Source: Grifola frondosa
Lineage: Eukaryota; Basidiomycota; Agaricomycetes; Polyporales; Grifolaceae
Length of the DNA: 64,000 nt
Assembly (NCBI GenBank): GCA_001683735.1
Contig: LUGG01000002.1
Span: forward strand, 1,364,001 to 1,428,000
Direction of reading: 5' to 3'
A program made the position numbers and the translations under genes. The notes under the pieces were generated by a model. The model was not told the DNA's origin, did no database searches, and was given only the letters and a program-made list of their open reading frames with translations. Positions 54,700 to 64,000 of this stretch are shown here, piece by piece. The first letter of the stretch is position 1; each line of letters begins with the position of its first letter.

Positions 54700-57600
54700 C
54701 TTTTATGGCGCCTTCCCTCATAGTGCCTCCGTGCGTTCTTTGAGTTTAGTACTCGTATCTCTATGGGAAAGACCCTTTGGACGGTACGTGCGTCCACACC
54801 ACCCGGAGCCGCCTTGCATGCCGTTGTGTGCATACATCCGATCATGCAGCGTGCATTTTGCAAGTGCCGTACAATGACAGCAGCATCACGTACTGCCCGT
54901 GTACAGTCCGATGAAGATGCCCGATGTGCTGTTGGGCGCATATATCCACCCACATTACTGTAATGGGCATTTTGCAGGTAGTGTTATATAATGGTGGCAC
55001 GCTTGTAGCTGAAGGAGCCACATACCTCAAGAAGTTGGACTGCCCTCTCCACTACACGGTGTCGAGGCAAGAAGGACCGTTTCCCACGACGCGAAAAAAA
55101 AAGAGCGGACGTCACGAGGTGCGCTGTCATCCTCTTCAAGAGTGTTGTCGAAGAGGATGCACTTCCCTCACCTCGATCATTTAATACCTGCAGGGGGGGA
55201 GATTGAAATTGCCACTTTGCGTATCTCTGATTATGCATTCTCCGGGCAGTGGATACTCTATGTCTTCTGCCAAGATAACGTACTCGGATGATGCCTGCGG
55301 GTGCCCGCACCGCTATTGACTCACGCTAGCTTGTGCCGTAGCTGCAACGATGAGATTGGTTCGTGCACTGCTACCGTGAATTTCCTTTTTTCAGACCAAT
55401 CAGTCCACTGTATTGCCTTAGCAAGACAGGATGCTCTCGCTACCCCAGTCACCGACTGTCCCAAGAACTCGTTATTGAATAGACTTCCTTTATCTGTGTC
55501 TCGTCGTAGTCCCATTGATCGCTCACGAACTGCCAGCAGCAGCTGTGTGATGCTCGGGAATACTGCACGTTCATTCTTTCTGATATTTTATACACCATGT
55601 CTAATGCTGCTCAGGGTCAATCACATGATGTGTTCATCATGTCGCTTCAGAACATGTCTATCTATGGCTATCTAAATTCTGTATCCTCCAGATGCCAAGT
55701 GCTTTGAGGATATCATGACACTTGTTGGGGTTCAGCCTCATGTCCGCACTACCTTCCTCCTAGCCTATCTGAACTCTATTACGTGACGGTCTTCGCATGC
55801 TGATAGGGCAACAAAACAACAGCCTTGAGCCCTCCGTCCTTCTATTCACGCCATGTCGATAGGCTCTCAGGTCGATGCGAAGAAAGACTCTGTCTCTTCA
55901 GTGGTTCCGACAATTCTTGTTGCTGAAGTCGACAAGCGATCCACGGTCACGAGCCAAGGTGCCATTGTAGAAGGAGACGATGCGGTGTTGGCCCGGCTGG
56001 GATACAAGCAAGAGTTTCACCGTGCATTCAATCCTATAGAGGTATTTGGACTTGGCTTCAGTATCATCGGTCTCTTTCCTTCGATCGCGTGAGTCCGTCT
56101 GAGCAGGGGATTGTTCCGCCACAACCACTGAATCACATTGCAGTTCTGTTCTCGTGTTCGCGATACCAAATGGAGGGCCTGTTGCAATGTTCTGGGGAGT
56201 GAGTAGCCCGGATGTCCTGCTAAACCCGCGCAAACTCGACTCTGACATTGTTCTAGTGGGCTATATGCTCTTTTTTCCTCATGTTTGTGGCGCTCGCGCT
56301 TGCAGAATTAGGCTCGTCTGCACCAACAGCAGGCGGCCTGTATTACTGGATGTGGACCTTCGCCACTCCACGGTGGAGAAACGTGCTTGCATGGGTAGTC
56401 GGATGTAAGTCGGACTTGTTAGTAGCCTGGCGACATGTTAATGGGTGCCAGATTCCAATTCCATCGGGTTCATTGCGGGATTGGCTTCGGTTGACTGGGG
56501 TTGTGCTGTCCAGCTGATGGCAGTGGTGTCTATCGGGAACGATACTACTTTTGTCCCGACAACTGGTCAGACGTAGTGAGTAGTAGAATCCTACCGTCCG
56601 CAATGATCCTATCTCTACAATTGTATGTACTAACCCCACATCTTAGCGGAGTCTATGTTGCGCTCCTTATCTGCCATGCCCTCGTTTCCTCTTTGGCCAC
56701 TTCCGTCGTGGCACGCCTTCAAGGGATCTACATCGCATTGAATATACTGTCGGTGTATTCCAATATTTAGTTCGATAATCAGTGCTCATCCTTGCCTATA
56801 TGCCAGCTTGTGTTTTGCAATCATCATTGCCCTGCCTGCCGCTACACCGAGTGAGCTCAAGAACACCGCTAGCTTTGCATTTGGCGGCTTCTCGAACTGT
56901 GAGTGGTGTGCTTTCGACCACTAAGAATGACATAGCTGACGTCAACACCATAGTTAATGGCTGGCCGAACGGGTTTGCATTCGTGCTCAGCTTTTTGGCA
57001 CCTCTATGGACTATAGGTGTGTCGATCATCTTTGCTTAAGAAGAATCGAGACTAAAGGGAACGCAGGTGGATTCGATGCCCCGGTTCATATTAGCGAGGA
57101 GGCAGCCAATGCCCGTGTTGCTGTGCCGTGGGGCATCATCAGTGCTGTGGGTATTGCTGGAATATTAGGATGGGGTAAATATATTTCTTTGTTCTTAGTA
57201 GGAATGTGTGAAAACCATGTTTACAGCAATCAATGTCGCCGTAGCTTTTTGCATGGGCACCGATTTGGAAGCCATCATGAACAGTCCGATCGGCCAGCCT
57301 ATGGCCACCGTATGTGCTCGTTTCATCGTTGCATCCATCCGGGTTCACCAACATCCTACCATATTTCTTCATAGATCCTGTTCAACAGTTTCGGGAAAAA
57401 AGGCACCTTGGCTGTTTGGTCCGTCGTTGTGTTCGTTCAGTACGGTAAGAAATTCCTGTCATCACAGCATGAAAGTGATGAGTATGATTCGTTGTGTAGA
57501 TTCCTTATGGGATCCAGTACTGTGAGTTCAAGAATTGCGGATCTATTCACGCCCTGATGGTCATCGTGGCTTTGTCAGTTGACAGCAGCCTCTCGACAAA

Positions 57601-58400
57601 CGTTCGCCTTCGCCCGCGACCGGGGGTTGCCGCTCTCCCGCTACCTTTACCACGTCAACTCGTACACGCATACGCCTATCAACGCCATGTGGTTCTCAGC
57701 ATTCATTGCTCTCTTGCTAGGCCTGCTTGCCTTCGCCGGCCCGAATGCCAACTCTGCAATTTTTGGCCTGGGCGTCACCGGCCAGTACACTGCGTTCATC
57801 ATCCCGATCGCGTGCAGGTTCGCTGGAGGGAAGAAATGGTCGCCGGGCCCATTCACCCTCGGCAGATGGGTAAAGCGCAAATGATTTTGGGTATCAAGTA
57901 TCTCGAGACTCACACTTGACCACACTTTGCAGGGCTTGCCGGTGGCGCTGGTCGCGATTTCTTGGATGACATTCTCCATCATCATACTGGCTTTTCCAAC
58001 CAGCCCTATGCCCGGTGCTCCGGAGATGAACTATATGATTGTCGTCCTGGGAGGATGGATAGTTCTGTGCTTGGCGTACTATTATTTCCCCGTCTATGGC
58101 GGCGCGTGCTGGTTCAATGGACCACTGGCGAATATTGGCCAGGATGGAAAGGTGATTGCTGTAGACGATAGGGAGAAGGTGTTCAAGGATACACAGTGAC
58201 GCTGTATGTAAATATCTTGTGAGACTCAACAATGTGATTTGGTGCATTCTATGATTCATATTAGAGATGATTTACTGTCGGCGGGATTCATCCCGCTCAG
58301 GGCTTAGGTCCAGAAAGACTCTATACTCGATGGTTGCCCGCCCTACACCTCACCAGCCTCTCCACTTGAAGTCCTCCAACATGTCTCTTGTAGACTGCTC
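54700..58400 (+). repeat. Tandem duplication unit 2 (permease 2)
   Basis: Second copy of the unit at 50850-54689, with the same upstream blocks (GACCCTTTGGACGGTACG, GTTGGGCGCATATATCCAC). It ends in the full-length right epimerase. Confidence 0.85.
55853..58199 (+). CDS. Amino-acid/GABA-type permease (APC family), copy 2
   Basis: The start MSIGSQVDAKKDSVSS lies at 55853. It has the same exon order as copy 1, with SSAPTAGGLYYWMW, VPWGIISAVGIAGILGW, MGTDLEAIMNSPIGQP, SRQTFAFARDRGLPLSR and the same C-terminus, ending VFKDTQ at 58199. Exons look intact, and changes against copy 1 are mostly conservative. The two copies may differ in substrate or expression; the upstream blocks differ moderately. 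It converges with the epimerase at 58350, and only 150 bp separate the two stops. Confidence 0.85.
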
Positions 58401-59874
58401 CATGCTTATCAACTCCTCCTTCGGTATTCCGAGCACGCGCTCTGCCTTGGACGTGTCGAAGTCCAGAAGGTGGACTGCACTCGAGGCGTCATACGACGGA
58501 GCGCCAGGGCTGATAGCAAATGCTGGATATGGTGCCGGGGAAAGCGATCGTGCGGCGTTCACTAGTGTATGGAAATTATATATTTTTGAATACGGAAGGA
58601 AGTATGAGACACATACGCCAATCCTGCCATTTGAACGGCCCTAAGAAGATCAGAGTGGCGATCAGACTAGAAGATGTGCCTTTGAACATTGTATATGCGG
58701 CCTACCTGTACTAACAATGATTCTTCCGACGGCTTCCGCTCGCTGAATCGCACGCACGTGCGCTTTCGCGACGTCGCGCACGTCGCTCCATGTGTTGCCT
58801 TGCGTGGTGAGCGCCGTTGCGTCCTTGGCGCTGCCCAGAACGGCAGCATGCCATTCAACCATGGAGGCGTTGGAGGATGATGGCGAAGATACCTCGTTAA
58901 TAATGGGCTAGTGGATAATAGATTGAAGATTAATCTTTGCTGTGACCCAGAAGGCGATTTACGCACCCCAAAGATCTAAAAACAAGAATTGCCAGTCAGG
59001 ATATCGCGCATGAGTATGAGAATCCCCAAACCCTACGTATGGTGGAGCAATGGTCACTAAATCCCAGTTCACTGAAGATTTGTGAGTTTCGTAGAATTCG
59101 AATGCCGCTGCAGCAACAGGCAATGATAAGTAGTTGACATCCAATAGCTGGCCAGTGGTCGCAGACCTTTCTCAGCAAGTGTTTTTGAAGAAAATATTTA
59201 AGGACATTAGATGCATTTCGGCCTTGCTCTTTCACGATCGCGATCGCTTCGTCATTCCAGTCACTCTCCGCGAAGATGATCGGTTTATCTGTAGATCGGA
59301 CTACCGCAGCCGTCGAGGTAGTGATCACGATACGTTTAACATCTGTGCTGCGAGGAAGATAATCATAATCACGTCAACTCTGATGTGTTTTAACGTGGTC
59401 GGAATACATACCCGCGCTTGAGTGCGCTTTGAAGGATACCTATGGTTCCTTTAACAGCAGGTTGGATGATGTCTACAAACACAAATCAGGTCATTGTGTT
59501 GACAAAAAATGTATTGGATTAAACACTACCGTCCGGATCATCTGCATTCCAGTGGTAAGGGGAAGCCATGTGCTCAATTGCATCTACACCCTGTACTGCG
59601 TCGTCAAATGCTCCATCCTGAAGTGAAGTCTCGTCAGTAGTTCGCTTAGACCAGATGATTTGATACATACCTTCTCGATATCTGGTATCACGACAAGTTC
59701 GAGCTTGTTGCCGTGAGATTTGAACATGTGCTTCAGATATTCGCCCTTTGAGGCTGTTCGTACCGTACCTCGTACGGCAAAACCTTCCTGGAGAAGAGTG
59801 CGCACGAGCCAATTGGCAACGAAACCATTGGCACCTGTAACAAGGACTTTGCTGCCTGGGAGAACTGCTGGCAT
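58350..59874 (-). CDS. NAD(P)-dependent epimerase/reductase, right copy
   Basis: The start MPAVLPGSKVLVTGANG lies at 59874, with Rossmann motif VTGANGFVANWLV, then HMASPYHWNADDPD and IVITTSTAAVVRS. After about four introns it reads NTWSDVRDVAKAHVRAI, and it ends LEDFKWRGW with a stop at 58350. It belongs to the extended SDR group of GRE2-like and dihydroflavonol-reductase-like enzymes. The catalytic Tyr/Lys region (KYF-S-KTLAEK) contains an apparent one-base deletion in a T run near 59196, so either the gene is broken or the base call is wrong. A TATA box lies about 75 nt upstream. The substrate is unknown. Confidence 0.75.
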
Positions 59875-60164
59875 TTCAACTACTGTATGTCAGATGGGCT
59901 GCGAATGGACAGGGCTTCGCGCAAGCCGGTTTGCATATTCCGCCATTTATATAGGAGTGCGGAACTTCAATAACGTTGGCATCAGTCAGCACATGCAAGG
60001 CTTTGAGACATCGATGAACAAGTACTTGCTCATGATCAAGGAACGAGCCGGCGTTATCACGTATTGGACGGATGAACAATCGCTCGAACGCTTGGAGACC
60101 CGAGTATGATTTTTTGATGCAGCTCGAGTACTCCCACGAGAATATTATCTGTGCCGTGCCTAGC

Positions 60165-60540
60165 TTACCCCGCTGAGCTCGAACGATAATCTGGTTCAAC
60201 TACTTGGGTTCCTCTTGTCGAAACAACCTTTGCCTCGGTCGCTTCGGCGAAAGCAGAAAGCAGGTAGTCAACAGCCTGAATAAGACCAGCGGCACCGTAA
60301 TCGCGGGTGAACGCCAGACAGCGTGTCACAGCCTCCTCAGCCACCCCAAAATACGACTCATGTAGGATTTGAGCTCGATCCACATTTATAGGAGGCTCCG
60401 TTTGCAGTGCAACGTTGAGCGCGTCATCGGGGAGGCGGCTCTCTAACCCGCGTAATCAGCTCGGAAGTCAGCGAAATGCTCGAATAATTCTTGATCCCAG
60501 TCAAGGAGTGCCATGACTGGGGGAAGATGCCTTACCCCGC
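60165..60540 (-). pseudogene. Unidentified coding remnant
   Basis: A minus-strand frame gives ALLDWDQELFEHFADF and, after a probable intron or frame change, RAQILHESYFGVAEEAV, GAAGLIQAVDYLLSAF, with a stop at 60165. It is acidic and helical, and looks like part of a real protein's C-terminus. I cannot name the family. It lies 290 bp upstream of the right epimerase's start on the same strand. Confidence 0.35.
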
Positions 60541-60710
60541 CAATGGAGGATATGAGCTAATGCATCGAGACATGGACATTCGCGCCGATGAGCGGCGTCA
60601 GATGTTAGGGCGTTAAGATAGCGCCTGGTCGCCCTCACCAGTCGAAAAACTGTTCACCAGAAACATGTCAGCGGCTACTGCAAATTCCCCCGTTGCATGG
60701 AAAGCAGAAA

Positions 60711-61257
60711 TCAACGCCAATGGACCGTAGTATGGAGAAAGCATTGTAAGACGCAAAATTTGGCTGAAGAGCAGATCGGAAAGGTCGGTTGGGGATATGG
60801 CAGGATGGAAACTCGTTTAGATGGGGGAATTGACAAGAATAGCGCGTAGATTAACGATAAAAATGAAGAGAAGGTTTCGATAGGTGACTCGCTACCGAGA
60901 TCAGCATTGCAATGGCGCAGTCGTGAGTTCCGCAAAATTTCGACGAGAGGAGCTCGTGAAATGGCCGTCAACGAGACGCTTATACGTTCGTCATGAAAGT
61001 ACAGCTCGAGTTCTTTTGCGCGATAGCCGAGATGCAAAGCACTGTCTACACTCCAAGCGAAGATGCCTGACCATGTCGTATGATCTGACAATGAACAGAA
61101 GCGTACAAATGGTGCTCATTCCTTGCGAGCGGCATATCCATGTCAGGGCGCAGGGGCACAACGCACGGTTTATTCCGAGTCTGTAATGGAGGTCAGTTAG
61201 TTCGGCCACTACATCAACGATGTATAACAGTAATTCGTTGGGAAGATTGGGTGTCAT
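60711..61257 (-). pseudogene. F-box-like protein remnant
   Basis: The ATG at 61257 gives MTPNLPNELLLYIVDVV and then C-rich CPCALTWICRS, which resembles the LPxELLxxI start of basidiomycete F-box proteins. The frame then changes (61091-60711: DSALHLGYRAKELELYF, FLSLIYALFLSIPPS). No LRR part is clear. It was probably a substrate-adaptor gene, now broken. Confidence 0.4.
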
Positions 61258-61573
61258 TCGCCGGGAAGTCGTGAATACTTGGAAGGAGAACTTGAAGCCA
61301 AGTTAAGATGACTGGGGCACAGTCGCTGAGGGATATTCCCTTGTATACAATCATAAAGAGTCACTACGTCCTAAAATCAAACATACCAGGGTTCCGGAGA
61401 GAAAAGCAAGAGCAAAGAACATTTACAAGACGGCGGACGCGAACCGTGTGGAGCCTGCGCCTCGTTCCCGCGAACGCGCGAAGCCACGTGACATATAGAG
61501 TCAGAATTACCAAACTTGTGACAAACAAAGCCCTCTCCTGTAACTCTTCTCGTCGTTCACGACGGCGTACACG

Positions 61574-64000
61574 ATGCATGCCCCGTTCTCGACACCCCAG
61601 TCCCCTATCCAATTGCCCGCTCTTTATCTTTATCCTCTCAACGAATCCTTTGTCCCCAAGCATATATCCCTAATCAACAACCAGCGCGTCAAGATCGGAC
61701 GACAAACAAATGCGAAGACAGTTCCTGGAGAGCGCAACGGCTATTTCGATTCGAAGGTTCTAAGCAGACAGCACGCGGAGGTATGGGAGGAGAATGGAAA
61801 AGTGCGTTTGCGGTGGCATGGGCTACCTCTGCCGCGCGACTGAATACGCTTGTAGATCTACATCAAAGACGTGAAGAGCTCCAATGGTACTTTCATTAAC
61901 AGCGAGCGGCTCAGTCCGGAAGGGCTAGAATCCGAGCCATTTGAACTCAAGACGGATGACATTGTTGTACGTGCGCCGCCGTCTGCACATCGTGCCTCCC
62001 TCACGCTCCGCAGGAATTCGGAATCGACATCGTCGGAGAAGACAACAAAACTATAATTCACCACAAGGTCGCAGCGCGGGTATTATGCGTTTTTACTGAA
62101 CTTGACGCGCAGGCCGCTCAGCGCGCAGAGACGCAGAATCCGAGATTGAATGCTGTTGCTAACCAGAACGGTCCAGGAAATAATGCCTTCAACTTCAATC
62201 AGGCCGTTACCAACGGCGCGGGGAGCTCTCAGCGGAGGCCAACGGCTCAGCCGCAGGGTTTGATAGATATGGGTGACAGAGGGGGGAACATGCGTGCGCC
62301 GGGGAAAAGCGGACTGACCTTTGACCATATATTGAGCAGGCTGCAGGGAGAGCTGCAGAAGAGTCGGGAAACGGGTGCGGAGCTGAGCTCGTTGACGGGT
62401 GCGATGAATGACATTCACGAAACGCTCGGTGGAAACTTAGTACGTAAACAATGATTATTACTGACACAATTCATTAACTAGCAGCTTAAGCCTCCCACCA
62501 TCCCTCCATATCCCCCATCGCTTCCACCTGTCATGCCACTTCAAAGTTCGAATGCCGCGGAGTCGAGTCAGCAGCAGCAGCAGCAGCATGATCAGCAGCA
62601 ACCCGCGGCGGAATCTACATCCGCTTTAAGCGAGCTGCAGACTCAATTGCATGAGACTCAACAATCACTTGCAAACCACGTCGAGAAGGTCCGGTCGCTA
62701 GAGGGTATACTCGCAGAACACGAGGCAATGAAGCGCGAGGTGAACTCGTTGCGCGATATGATGGAAGAGCGGCGGCGGGAGATGGAAATGCTCCGCATTA
62801 GCTCTTCGCACGGACGGGCGCCACAACACCATGGAGATGACGAGTTTGCGTCGGATGACGACGACACGCGGAGTATTGCCACCGTCGTCGCGCATGAGCT
62901 GGAGAGGGTTGATGAAGAAGACGAGGATCAGCTTGCTGCTGATGAGGAAGAGGAGCGACGTCAGAGACGGGATGAGCTTGGGCGACCACGAACACCTGAA
63001 CCAACAGGTATGGGCCTGACAGAGGACGACGACGAGCAGGAGCATGAACGCCCCCGCTTTCTGAACCCGCAGGCCGAGTCGATATCGGAACTGCGGTCTC
63101 GCTCACCGTCGCCGCCTGCCGTCGCTCAAGCGCCGTCTCCAGCTCCAGCTCCAGCTCCTCCCGCCGCTGTTCCCGACGAACTTGTCGAGCGTCTGGAGAC
63201 TCTTGCGAAGCAACTTGAATCTGCTTGGGAATTGTCGTCCCGATCATTAGAGGCTCAGCATACAACTGCACAGTCGACGATCTCCGTTCTGGAGGCGAAG
63301 GTTGCTTCACTGGAAACCCTGGTACAGGCTACACAGACACAAGTGCAAGCGCAGGAGCAGACAACGCAGCAACTAGTCGAGGCTGCCGAAGCTGCTCGTG
63401 CGATCGTTGATGAACAGCCCACAGCATTAGCCGCGGCAGCGGAGGAAGAGCGGGCGCGCGAGCGCGAATCGCTGACCGAGATGCTTAATGAGTGGAAGAA
63501 GAACGTGGAAGGACGATGGAGCAATGTCGAGGAGCAGTGGACTGATGAGCGGGAGCGACTGAAACGGGCGAAAGAAGAGTGGGAAGGCCGGATGCGATCC
63601 GTGGAGGAGAGTGTGGTCAGTGCCGTGTCCAAAGTCGAGTCGGGGCTTGTGTCCCTTGCTGCATTCCAGGCGCAGCAGCAGCGGCCACAACTAAATGGCT
63701 CGGCGAAGTTGAACGGAAGCGGGGGGCTTGTTACACCTCCGAGCCCAAGAAGTCTCTCGGCGGAGTCGACGAGATCACGGCAACGGAAAAAGCGAGTGAA
63801 CTCATCGAGGGGCCGCACGCGTTCACGATCGCTGTCGTTGGGACCAGAGGAGGGCGCGCATGAGACGTCTTCCATGTCGTCGGCATCAAGGGATCATGAT
63901 GGCAGTGACTCGTCGTTTTCGAGTGCAGGGGCTCGTCGCCGTGGGCCGTGGGCGACCGATGATTCGAGTGCGAGCGACTCCGACAGCCATCACGCGATTG
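61574..64000 (+). CDS. FHA-domain coiled-coil protein (Vps64/SLMAP-like), 5' part
   Basis: The start [17 protein letters not shown] lies at 61574. Exons 61574-61801, 61856-61966, 62014-62439 and 62482-beyond 64000 join in phase (donors GTGCGT, GTACGT, GTACGT). The first two exons encode an FHA phosphothreonine-binding domain: [17 protein letters not shown] and KSSNGTFIN carry the conserved Gly-Arg, Ser-x-x-His and Asn-Gly residues. There follow a Gln run (CAG repeats, 62569-62586), long coiled coils ([17 protein letters not shown]) and acidic Ser/Arg-rich linkers. This layout fits the STRIPAK subunit Far9/Vps64, whose tail is usually membrane-anchored; that end lies outside the window. Confidence 0.85.

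Noticed and set aside
1..64000. tRNA or rRNA genes
   Set aside because: No cloverleaf with A and B boxes and no conserved rRNA core was noticed. The tRNA-like words at 23723-23742 and 34561-34579 are retroelement primer-binding sites.

Overview
The window looks like nuclear DNA of a mushroom-forming basidiomycete (Agaricomycetes). Introns are short (about 40-60 nt, GT..AG) and genes are spliced at high density. The retrotransposons are Ty3 type with GPY/F-ended integrases, and there is a Helitron, a DUF3602-type GRGGxGN repeat gene and an FHA coiled-coil (Vps64/SLMAP-like) gene. These assignments come from reading motifs; no database was searched.

Region 1 (1-43,000) is a transposon nest. 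A Helitron reads leftward: an accessory gene at 42,826-41,599, then the Rep part at about 37,960-35,698. Its Rep-helicase gene is cut by Ty3 element C (5' LTR 34,584-35,697; gag 33.8-33.1 kb; protease near 32 kb; RT/RNase H 31-29.2 kb; integrase 29.1-28.0 kb). Element C carries a spliced accessory gene ('gene E') on the opposite strand, between its integrase and 3' LTR. Gene E is itself cut by a much larger Ty3 element A (6,505-25,945; LTRs about 2.0-2.2 kb). Element A has gag, a zinc knuckle, two DTGS protease-like domains and RT-RNase H-integrase. About 6 kb of GC-rich to AT-rich cargo with three TATA-associated candidate genes lies between its protease and RT. The start of the window holds the 3' end of another copy (element B), in opposite orientation.

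The pieces do not lie in their original order. The 5' half of gene E (2,333-2,819), element C's 3' LTR (3,054-4,157) and the Helitron helicase C-terminus (4,158-5,909) sit in a 4.17-kb block (2,333-6,504) that is inverted between two opposed element-A-type LTRs. Turning the block over restores three things together: the gene E frame across a GCGC target duplication, the Helitron frame across a second GCGC duplication, and a normal LTR-to-LTR element C. The block also holds a polyketide synthase fragment.

Region 2 (43,700-59,900) is host-like metabolic DNA. Two inverted, inward-facing NAD(P)-dependent epimerase/reductase genes flank a DUF3602 gene, a small hypothetical gene and a tandem pair of amino-acid/GABA-type permeases. 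The permease duplication unit also copied the 3' tail of the epimerase. The left epimerase is broken and the right one has one apparent frameshift.

Region 3 (60,100-64,000) has two poorly readable remnants (one F-box-like) and the start of a spliced FHA-domain gene that runs off the right edge.

Many retroelement and Helitron reading frames carry single-base frameshifts, often at homopolymers. Decay and sequencing error cannot be told apart from this sequence alone.
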